Source: Actinomycetota bacterium | Lineage (GTDB): Bacteria; Actinomycetota; Thermoleophilia; Solirubrobacterales; Solirubrobacteraceae | Direction of reading: 5' to 3' | Assembly: GCA_019348435.1 (NCBI GenBank) | Contig: JAHWJM010000042.1 | Location: forward strand, 1 to 11,341 | DNA length: 11,341 bases | Shown: positions 6,335-11,341 of the stretch, piece by piece | How positions within the stretch are numbered: the stretch's first letter is position 1 | How the letters are laid out: each line of letters starts with the position of its first letter | Program-made: the position numbers and the translations under genes | Notes under the pieces: generated by a model | What the model was told of the DNA's origin: nothing | Database searches by the model: none | The model's input: only the letters and a program-made list of their open reading frames with translations

Positions 6335-7366
6335 GTGCCGAAGCTCGCCCGCCGCCTGGTCGTCGCGCCGCTCATCCTCCTCGTGGAGGCGGTGCTCCTC
6401 GTGCTCTCGCCGCTGCTCGGCCTCATCGCGGTCCTCATGGCGCCACTGGCGGGCGGCACCCGCGCGCTGCGCGCCCTGGCGGTCGCCGTCGACTACGCCC
6501 TCCGCCACCTGACCTGCACGTTCGCGTGCGCCGGGCTCTGGCTCGCGGGCGGCCTGGGCCGCAACGTCAGCTCGCCCGGCATGCAGCGCGCGCACTACGC
6601 CGTCCTGCGCTGGTTCGTCTCCGGTCTGTATCGGACGATGACCCGGGTCGCGCGCGTCGACGTGCGCATCACCGGGGCGCAGGACGCCGGGCGAGCGCTG
6701 TCGGCGCGGCGAACGCCGGTCGTCGTGCTCAGCCGCCACGCCGGCGAGGGCGACTCGCTGCTCGTCCTGCACGCGCTGCTGTGCCGCTACGGCCGCAACC
6801 CGCGCATCGTCCTGCACGAGGCACTGCGACTCGACCCGCTCATCGACATGCTCGGCCACCGCCTGCCCAACCGCTTCGTCGACCCGCGCGGCGGCGACAC
6901 CGAGCGTGAGATCGCCACGATGGCCAGCGACCTCGGCGACGACGACGCGCTGCTCATCTTCCCCGAGGGCGGCAACTTCTCGCACCGCCGGCGACAGCGC
7001 GGCATCGAGCGCCTCGAGCGCGCCGGGCACGCGGAGGAGGCCGCGTGGGCGCGGGAGATGCGCCACGTCGCCGCGCCGCGGCCGGGCGGGGCGCTCGCGG
7101 CGATCGAGGCCGCACCGCGCGCCGACGTGATCTTCCTCGGGCACGTCGGCGTGCCCACCGGGCTGCGCGATGCCTGGAGCCAGCTCACGACCGCGCAGGA
7201 CATCGAGATGCGTCTGTGGCTCGTGTGCGCCAAGGACGTGCCCAGCGGCCAGGACGAGCAGATCGACTGGCTGTTCGGCTGGTGGCGCACGATCGACGCG
7301 TGGGTCGACGAGCACCAGGCGCCGGGCGGCCGCGCGCCCGAGGCCGTGGTCAGACGTCGCGGGTGA
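6335..7366 (+). CDS. PlsC-like glycerophospholipid acyltransferase
   Basis: This is a membrane-bound lysophospholipid or 1-acylglycerol-3-phosphate acyltransferase-like enzyme of 343 residues. The HX4D motif is HAGEGD (His135 to Asp140) and the second motif is FPEGG (209-213), followed by a basic stretch (SHRRRQRG) that could bind the phosphate. The usual consensus is FPEGTRS, so the Thr is replaced by Gly here. The N-terminal residues 8-38 form a long hydrophobic hairpin likely to anchor it. Residues about 58-75 are a second hydrophobic segment. The GTG at 6335 is chosen because it lies 5 bases after the lipase stop; upstream frame is closed to use by the lipase gene. The ribosome binding site is weak at best, which suggests translational coupling. 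Its role may be re-acylating the product of the lipase. The acyl donor and acceptor are not visible. Confidence 0.88.
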   Translation: MPKLARRLVVAPLILLVEAVLLVLSPLLGLIAVLMAPLAGGTRALRALAVAVDYALRHLTCTFACAGLWLAGGLGRNVSSPGMQRAHYAVLRWFVSGLYRTMTRVARVDVRITGAQDAGRALSARRTPVVVLSRHAGEGDSLLVLHALLCRYGRNPRIVLHEALRLDPLIDMLGHRLPNRFVDPRGGDTEREIATMASDLGDDDALLIFPEGGNFSHRRRQRGIERLERAGHAEEAAWAREMRHVAAPRPGGALAAIEAAPRADVIFLGHVGVPTGLRDAWSQLTTAQDIEMRLWLVCAKDVPSGQDEQIDWLFGWWRTIDAWVDEHQAPGGRAPEAVVRRRG

Positions 7367-8318
7367 ACGTGCCGCCGTCGCGCATCGGACGGTAGACCTG
7401 CTTGAAGTCGAAGGCGTAGTCGAAGTCGTCCTTCTCGGCGTCCTGCGCGCCATCGATGTCGACGTTGTGCACGATCACGAGCTCCTCGTTGACATGCGAA
7501 GCCTGGACGAGGCAGATCCCCGACGGCGCCCAGATGCCCGAACCGCCCCAGAACGAGACCCCCGACACCGCGTGGCTGCCGACGGCGTTGCACGCGATCG
7601 TCCAGACCTGGTTCGTGGCCGAGGAGGAGGCCATCACGGAGTTCCACAGCTCGCCGTAGTAGTGATCGGTGCGCACGTTCATGGCCGCGTAGTCACGACG
7701 GCCCGCCGCCCGCCAGGACGCGATCTGCACGATGGCGTCCACCTTCTCCACCATCGAGTACTCGCGCAGCAACTCGCTGAAGAGGTAGTCGTAACAGGTG
7801 GTGAAGCCGAGCCGGCCGTGGCGGGTCTGCAGCACGAGCCGGTCGTCGCGGCCGCTCTCGGTGTAGTCCTTCTCGATCCCCGGGATGAAGACCTTGTCGT
7901 ACGAGTTCTCGTCGGCGAGGTAGTCGTCGTGGCGCCCGACGACGAACGTGCGGTTCAGAAAGCAGTCGTGCTTTCTGCCCGCGGTGAGGCCGTTGAGCAC
8001 GATCGCCTCGAGCCCGTCGCCGATGAGCGGCTGCAGCTCGCGCTCGATCCAGCCGGCGTGGCCCTCTGCCAGCGCGGCGTTCATATGAACCAGGACGTCC
8101 TCGCGCTCGTCCCAGAAGTACCCCGTCAGGCAGAACTCGGGGAACACCGCGATGTTCACGCCGCGTTCCTTGAAGATGCGCAGCGCGCGCAGGATCTTGT
8201 CCTTGTTGGCCTCGACGTCCGGCACCTCGGCGCGGATGTTGGCCAGCCCGACCGAGAGCTTGGACTCGTCGTCGCCGTAGCTGCGCTCCGCGATCAGGAA
8301 CTCGTCGATCGTCGCCAT
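7350..8318 (-). CDS. Carbon-nitrogen hydrolase, nitrilase superfamily
   Basis: This is a cytosolic amidase or nitrilase-fold enzyme of 322 residues. The Glu-Lys-Cys triad is Glu61 in FPEFCLTGY, Lys142 in YDKVFIPG, and Cys175 in GFTTCYD. The sequence after the cysteine (YLFSELLREY, then AIVQIASWR) and NQVWTIACNAVG near residue 236 are normal for the fold. Length is slightly above the usual 260-300. The substrate branch (aliphatic amidase, N-carbamoyl amine hydrolase, nitrilase or another) cannot be assigned. The ATG at 8318 is chosen as the start; it lies 13 bases after the protease stop and upstream codons belong to that gene. There is no strong ribosome binding site. Its 3' end overlaps that of the convergent PlsC-like gene by 17 bases. 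Confidence 0.92.
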   Translation of the reverse strand: MATIDEFLIAERSYGDDESKLSVGLANIRAEVPDVEANKDKILRALRIFKERGVNIAVFPEFCLTGYFWDEREDVLVHMNAALAEGHAGWIERELQPLIGDGLEAIVLNGLTAGRKHDCFLNRTFVVGRHDDYLADENSYDKVFIPGIEKDYTESGRDDRLVLQTRHGRLGFTTCYDYLFSELLREYSMVEKVDAIVQIASWRAAGRRDYAAMNVRTDHYYGELWNSVMASSSATNQVWTIACNAVGSHAVSGVSFWGGSGIWAPSGICLVQASHVNEELVIVHNVDIDGAQDAEKDDFDYAFDFKQVYRPMRDGGTFTRDV

Positions 8319-8331
8319 CCGCTTTAGCCTG

Positions 8332-9315
8332 TCACTGCGTGACAAGCGTCGCATCGAGCCCCCGGAGCACCGGCCCGATCGGCTCGAAGCACATGCTCTG
8401 AAACGGCCCGAAGACGAGCACGGCGATGCCGACGGCGCGGACGGTTCCGTCGGCGCGGGGCGCGGTGTACACCGGCGAGCCGCTGTCGCCCCCAGACGCC
8501 GAGATCGTGGTGCAGGGGATGCCGCCCGTGCCGGGATAGGAGCGGATGATGCGGCCGCACTGGTCGATGCCACTCGAGCGGCCCGTGAGGCAGACCCGGC
8601 GGCCGAGTTGCGGGCGTGCGCTGCCGGCGACGAACAACGGCGGGGCCAGGATCCCGCGGTCGACGACGGGCGTCGCCGAGCGGCCGGGCCCAGACGGCGC
8701 CGGCAGCACGAGCGCGTCGCGGCCGCGTCGCTTGCGCCAGAGGTTGCGTCGCACGCCGCCGACGACGAGACCGACCTGCCGCGTCTCCCGCAGCGCGCCG
8801 TTGCGCCGCAGCGTCGTGCGCTTCCTCGTCAGCCCGGCGCAGTGGCCGGCGCTCAGGCCACCCAGCCGCCGCCCGAGCCGGATGAGGAAGCCCGAGGTGC
8901 ACGCGGCCGAGCCCTGCGGTACCGTCGCGCCGCCGACGAGCGGCAGGCGCGAGAAGACGAGCTCGCGGCCGGCCGTCCAGCCGTCGAGGTTGGGAGCCGC
9001 ACCGCCGCGGCGCAGGAACAGCGCAGCGCGCCCGCGGGTGGCGAAGAGGTCGTAGGACTCGTCGTAGCCGGTGGCCGCGGCACGCAGCGGCGCCCACCCC
9101 TGCGCGCGCAGCACGGCCTCGACGTTGGCGGGGGCCACGCCGGCCAGCGCCGCCGCGACCGCGCGAGCCTCGTCGCACGTCGCGCCGCTCACGTCGACGA
9201 TCTTCGCGTCGCCGGCCTTCTGGCACGCCGTGTAGGCAGCCGCCTGCGCGTTCGCGGGCGCGACGACGACGAGCATCGCGAGCGTGAGCAGAGCCGCCTT
9301 GACCGAACCGTGCAT
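8332..9315 (-). CDS. Secreted chymotrypsin-fold (S1) serine protease
   Basis: This is a 327-residue secreted protein. Residues 1-26 form a signal peptide with a hydrophobic core and an ANAQA cleavage region. The catalytic triad reads His158 in LSAGHC, Asp200 in GRDALVLP, and Ser278 in GGDSGSP, as in streptogrisin-like trypsin-fold proteases. Cys139 and Cys159 flank the histidine, as in the family, and further cysteines (242, 253, 268, 309) may pair. Between the signal and the protease domain lies a segment of about 100 residues with Cys31 and Cys47 in a TCDEARAVAAAL context, which could be a propeptide or a small binding module. The nitrilase gene follows 13 bases downstream on the same strand. 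The start ATG at 9315 faces the FKBP gene across an 80-base divergent region, and no ribosome binding site is obvious. Confidence 0.9.
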   Translation of the reverse strand: MHGSVKAALLTLAMLVVVAPANAQAAAYTACQKAGDAKIVDVSGATCDEARAVAAALAGVAPANVEAVLRAQGWAPLRAAATGYDESYDLFATRGRAALFLRRGGAAPNLDGWTAGRELVFSRLPLVGGATVPQGSAACTSGFLIRLGRRLGGLSAGHCAGLTRKRTTLRRNGALRETRQVGLVVGGVRRNLWRKRRGRDALVLPAPSGPGRSATPVVDRGILAPPLFVAGSARPQLGRRVCLTGRSSGIDQCGRIIRSYPGTGGIPCTTISASGGDSGSPVYTAPRADGTVRAVGIAVLVFGPFQSMCFEPIGPVLRGLDATLVTQ

Positions 9316-9382
9316 AGCGACCGGATGCTGCCAGACCTCGTGGTCGCCCGGCGCCGATTGCGGCCATGCCGGCCTGCACCCC

Positions 9383-9388
9383 TAGTCT
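9383..9388 (+). promoter_or_regulatory. Candidate -10 box of a leaderless FKBP promoter
   Basis: TAGTCT matches the actinobacterial TAnnnT -10 form and ends 7 bases before the ATG at 9396, so transcription would begin at or next to the start codon. TTGCGG (9358-9363) is a possible -35 with a rather long 19-base spacer. No ribosome binding site precedes the ATG, which fits a leaderless message. Confidence 0.45.
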
Positions 9389-9395
9389 TCGTGCC

Positions 9396-9791
9396 ATGAC
9401 CAACCTCGAAATCTCAGACGACCTCAACACGAAGCCCGAGGTCCCGATGCCGACCGGCGAGCCGCCGACCGAGCTCGAGACCGACGACGTCGTCGTCGGC
9501 GAGGGCGCGGCGGCCAAGCCCGGCGACCACGTCACCGTCCACTACGTCGGCGTCTCGTTCTCCACCGGGCAGCAGTTCGACTCGTCGTGGGACCGCCGTC
9601 AGCCGTTTGACTTTCCGCTCGGCGGCGGCGCCGTCATCAAGGGCTGGGACTTCGGCGTCACCGGGATGCGCGAGGGCGGCCGGCGCACGCTCGTCGTCCC
9701 GCCGGAGCTCGCGTACGGCTCGCGCGGCGTCGGGCCGATCGGACCAAACGAGACGCTGGTCTTCGTCGTCGACCTCGTGAAGGTCGGGTAG
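9396..9791 (+). CDS. FKBP-type peptidyl-prolyl isomerase, cytoplasmic
   Basis: This 131-residue protein has one FKBP domain and catalyses cis-trans isomerisation of proline peptide bonds. Pocket residues known from FKBP12 are all present: Tyr50, Phe61-Asp62, Phe73, Val80-Ile81, Trp84, Tyr107 and Phe123. A short N-terminal extension (about residues 4-30, with KPEVPMPTGEPPTEL) is typical for actinobacterial members. There is no signal peptide, so it should stay in the cytoplasm. An in-frame ATG at 9366 would add ten residues, but a likely -10 box between it and 9396 argues for the shorter start. The next gene, 4 bases on, is a paralogue with a lipoprotein signal. Confidence 0.95.
   Translation: MTNLEISDDLNTKPEVPMPTGEPPTELETDDVVVGEGAAAKPGDHVTVHYVGVSFSTGQQFDSSWDRRQPFDFPLGGGAVIKGWDFGVTGMREGGRRTLVVPPELAYGSRGVGPIGPNETLVFVVDLVKVG
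9752..9775 (+). repeat. 24-base exact direct repeat shared by the two FKBP genes
   Basis: This segment recurs without change at 10320-10343, an offset of 568 bases. It encodes the last beta strand of the FKBP domain (TLVFVVDL). Another exact match of 15 bases (9486-9500 and 10054-10068) has the same 568-base offset, so the two genes align with no net gap between these points. It is the trace of a tandem gene duplication, not an independent element. Confidence 0.85.
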
Positions 9792-9795
9792 CGCG

Positions 9796-10365
9796 GTGCG
9801 CGGACGGCTCATCGCGCTGGTGGCCGTCGCGGCGGTCGGGATCGGTGCGTGCGGCGACGACGATGGCGGTGGCGACGCCTCGCTACCGCCCGCGATCCCG
9901 GCCACGCCGCCCGCGGAGACCACGGCAGACCCGTCGACCTCGACCACAGGCCGAGCGTTCGACGTCGACAGCATCAGGGTGTCCGAGGACATGTCGGAGA
10001 AGCCGACGATCACCAAGCCTTCCGGGGACCCGCCGACGGAGCTCGTGACCAAGGACGTCGTCGTCGGCAAGGGCGCGGCGGCGGAGGCCGGTGACGAGCT
10101 CAGGATGCACTACCTCGGCGCGCTGTTCGAGACCGGCGAGCAGTTCGAGGCCTCGTGGGACGAGGGCGATCCGTTTTCCTTCACGCTCGGCCAGGGAGCG
10201 GTCATCCCCGGCTGGGACCAGGGCATCGAGGGGATGAGGGCCGGCGGCCGGCGCCTGCTCGTCATCCCGCCTGACCTCGCCTACGGCGAGACGGGCCAGG
10301 GCGACATCCCGCCCGGCGCGACGCTGGTCTTCGTCGTCGACCTGCTCGAGCGCACGGGAGGCTGA
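9796..10365 (+). CDS. FKBP-type peptidyl-prolyl isomerase, lipoprotein
   Basis: This 189-residue FKBP carries a lipoprotein signal: a hydrophobic N-terminus and the lipobox Ile16-Gly17-Ala18-Cys19. A flexible linker rich in Asp, Gly, Thr, Pro and Ser follows up to about residue 55. It should be anchored by lipid on the outside of the cell membrane and help fold exported proteins. The isomerase domain has Tyr106, Phe117, Phe129, Val136-Ile137, Trp140, Tyr163 and Phe179, but the residue matching FKBP12 Asp37 is Glu118. From about residue 60 on it aligns with the whole upstream FKBP. The GTG start lies 4 bases after the upstream stop, so the pair forms one unit. AAGG around 9780 is a possible but distant ribosome binding site. 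Confidence 0.93.
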   Translation: MRGRLIALVAVAAVGIGACGDDDGGGDASLPPAIPATPPAETTADPSTSTTGRAFDVDSIRVSEDMSEKPTITKPSGDPPTELVTKDVVVGKGAAAEAGDELRMHYLGALFETGEQFEASWDEGDPFSFTLGQGAVIPGWDQGIEGMRAGGRRLLVIPPDLAYGETGQGDIPPGATLVFVVDLLERTGG

Positions 10366-10389
10366 GCGCGAGCCGCCCTCAGCGAGAGC

Positions 10390-10417
10390 GGGTCCGGCGG
10401 CCGGTCAGGCCGGACCC
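10390..10417. terminator. Candidate bidirectional terminator hairpin between convergent genes
   Basis: GGGTCCGGC (10390-10398) and GCCGGACCC (10409-10417) form a perfect 9-base stem with a 10-base loop. It lies 24 bases after the lipoprotein FKBP stop. On the minus strand it covers the last codons and the stop (10407-10405) of the facing gene. There is no T-run on either side, so it would be a U-less hairpin terminator of the kind proposed for high-GC actinobacteria. Confidence 0.5.
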
Positions 10418-10797
10418 CACTCGCCGCCGGCGCGGCCGAGCGTGATGCGGTGCTCGCTGCCGTCGGAGCTCTCGACGCGAAAGACCGCTTGGTCGGCGTC
10501 GACGCCGGGGCGGTCGATGACCTGCACGAGCTGCGGCTCGCCGACGATGCCGTCGCCGAAGCGCTCGGCCGCGGCAGCGCGAGCGGCCGCCTCGAGTGTC
10601 TTGCGGTCCCAGCCCTTGTCGAGCGCGTGGGCCTGCGCGAGCGCGTCCTCCGCGTGCGCGAGCTCGCGCTGCAAACCCGCCTCGCGGCCGCGGATGCGGC
10701 GCGTCATCGCGATGTAGCCGCCCGCCGCGAGGACGAGGACGAGAGCAAGCACGACGAGCAGGATCACGCCGAGCGTGGAGATGGCGAGCGAGGTCAC
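10405..10797 (-). CDS. Small membrane-anchored coiled-coil protein, unknown function
   Basis: This is a 130-residue protein that I do not assign to a named family. Residues about 4-31 form one strong membrane helix (ISTLGVILLVVLALVLVL and on). A charged helical part from about 32 to 80, rich in Arg, Glu and Ala, probably forms a coiled coil (REAGLQRELAHAEDALAQAH). A small C-terminal region (about 85-130) has alternating beta-like segments (QAVFRVESSDGSEHRITL). The layout suggests a single-pass anchor with a cytoplasmic tail, given the positive residues TRRIRGR after the helix. The GTG at 10797 is supported by a -10-like box just upstream. It lies downstream of the sigma factor gene on the same strand, separated by an inverted repeat. 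Confidence 0.8.
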   Translation of the reverse strand: MTSLAISTLGVILLVVLALVLVLAAGGYIAMTRRIRGREAGLQRELAHAEDALAQAHALDKGWDRKTLEAAARAAAAERFGDGIVGEPQLVQVIDRPGVDADQAVFRVESSDGSEHRITLGRAGGEWGPA

Positions 10798-10804
10798 GGG
10801 ACCG

Positions 10805-10810
10805 ATGCTA
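10805..10810 (-). promoter_or_regulatory. Candidate -10 box of a leaderless promoter for the coiled-coil protein
   Basis: On the minus strand this reads TAGCAT, matching TAnnnT, and it ends 7 bases before the GTG at 10797. That is the same spacing as the candidate box before the cytoplasmic FKBP. No clear -35 is seen and no ribosome binding site fits, which again suggests a leaderless message. Confidence 0.4.
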
Positions 10811-10827
10811 TCGGCCCGCGCCGGACG

Positions 10828-10861
10828 CCAGTGGTCGTCCAGTTGCGGCGGCGACCACTAG
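10828..10861. repeat. Inverted repeat at the 3' end of the sigma factor gene
   Basis: AGTGGTCG (10830-10837) and CGACCACT (10852-10859) pair perfectly. One further G-U-type and one C-G pair inside (10838-10839 with 10850-10851) leave a 10-base loop. The sigma factor stop codon (TAG, 10860-10858) forms part of the stem. It may be a terminator without a T-run, or an operator for the downstream leaderless gene, whose -10 box begins about 20 bases on. Confidence 0.5.
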
Positions 10862-11341
10862 TTCAGGACGGCACGCTGCGTCAGATGCGAGCCGACCTTG
10901 CGCTTGACGCGCTGCAACGCGTTGTCGACGGTCTTGGCGTCGCAGCCGATGCGCGCGGCGACCTCCTCGTACGGGCGGCCGTCGAGATACAGCGCGAGTA
11001 CACGGCCCTCGAGGTCCGACAGCGCCGTCGACAGGCAGCCCACGAGCGAATGCAGCTCCTCGGAGGAGATGACCTGGTTGACCGGATCGTGGACGGTCGA
11101 GCCCGGGATGACGTCCTCGAGCGTCGGCTCGCTGTCGCCGCCGGAGCCCGCCGGCGTGGCGGAGAAGGAGACGTACTGGTTCAGCGGCGTGTGCTTGTTG
11201 CGCGTCGCCGTCTTGACCGCGGTGATGATCTGGCGCGTGATGCACAGCTCGGCGAAGTTGCGAAACGACGACTCGCGGTCTGAGCGGTAGTCGCGGACGG
11301 CTTTGTAGAGCCCGACCAGCCCTTCCTGGATGAGGTCGTCG
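10858..11341 (-). CDS. sigH: SigH-like (sigma-30 type) RNA polymerase sigma factor, N-terminus outside window
   Basis: The visible part is the last 160 residues of a sigma-70 family protein; the start lies beyond the right edge. Region 2 begins at once with DLIQEGLVGLYKAVRDYR, then SSFRNFAELCITRQIITAVK and TATRNKHTPLNQYVS, which covers the -10 recognition part. An acidic linker (SEPTLEDVIPGSTVHDP) follows. Region 4 reads LSDLEGRVLALYLDGRPYEE, then the helix-turn-helix AARIGCDAKTVDNALQRVKR. These segments match closely what I recall of Bacillus subtilis SigH, the early sporulation and transition-state sigma factor. Its target genes here are unknown. An internal ATG at 11043 is not the start, as the conserved region 2 continues upstream in the same frame without a stop. 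The gene ends in an inverted repeat. Confidence 0.92.
   Translation of the reverse strand, partial: DDLIQEGLVGLYKAVRDYRSDRESSFRNFAELCITRQIITAVKTATRNKHTPLNQYVSFSATPAGSGGDSEPTLEDVIPGSTVHDPVNQVISSEELHSLVGCLSTALSDLEGRVLALYLDGRPYEEVAARIGCDAKTVDNALQRVKRKVGSHLTQRAVLN

Noticed and set aside
6236..7453. A 405-codon minus-strand frame opposite the PlsC-like gene
   Set aside because: Composition is that of a shadow frame, there are no motifs, and the opposite strand carries HX4D and FPEGG.
7170..8327. A plus-strand frame opposite the nitrilase gene
   Set aside because: The translation is a Val/Asp/Arg-rich shadow, while the minus strand has the complete Glu-Lys-Cys triad.
10450..11283. A plus-strand frame opposite the membrane protein and the sigma factor
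   Set aside because: The minus strand encodes unmistakable sigma regions 2 and 4 there; the plus-strand translation has no recognisable motif.

Overview
This window looks like the chromosome of a high-GC actinobacterium. The best guess is Thermoleophilia (the Solirubrobacter/Conexibacter/Patulibacter group), inferred from the very strong G/C bias at third codon positions, the actinobacterial style of the FKBP proteins and the mix of families. Nothing here fixes the genus. No insertion sequence, integrase, CRISPR array or phage gene is visible, and the window is coding almost throughout, with no gene-free stretch over 300 bases.

Left part (1-5032): a tRNA-Thr(UGU) cut by the left edge reads leftward. 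Three genes follow on the plus strand: a membrane acyltransferase of the OafA-like family, a left-handed beta-helix acetyltransferase, and a roughly 900-residue protein with two S-adenosylmethionine methyltransferase domains. The first methyltransferase domain resembles the AprA-MT1/SxtA-type domains of polyketide loading modules, but no polyketide synthase is nearby. Together they look like a small group-transfer cassette (two acyl, two methyl transferases). Its substrate is unknown.

Middle part (5062-9315): a 73-residue Lys/Arg-rich protein reads leftward. Diverging from it is a tight pair, a patatin-like lipase followed 5 bases later by a PlsC-like acyltransferase, which suggests coupled removal and re-addition of fatty acyl chains on membrane lipids. 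Converging on that pair, and overlapping its end by 17 bases, is a two-gene minus-strand unit: a secreted chymotrypsin-fold serine protease followed by a nitrilase-superfamily amidohydrolase.

Right part (9316-11341): a tandem FKBP pair on the plus strand, one cytoplasmic and one lipoprotein, has clearly arisen by duplication. It ends against a convergent minus-strand gene for a small membrane-anchored coiled-coil protein, with a GC-rich inverted repeat between them. The right edge cuts a sigma factor strongly resembling Bacillus SigH (sigma-30 type), read leftward. Its stop codon lies inside another inverted repeat. Two genes (the cytoplasmic FKBP and the coiled-coil protein) each have a TAnnnT hexamer exactly 7 bases before the start codon, which suggests leaderless transcripts.

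The most interesting item is the AprA-MT1-like tandem methyltransferase with an altered SAM motif. The patatin/PlsC pair, the split-compartment FKBP pair and the sporulation-type sigma factor are secondary points.
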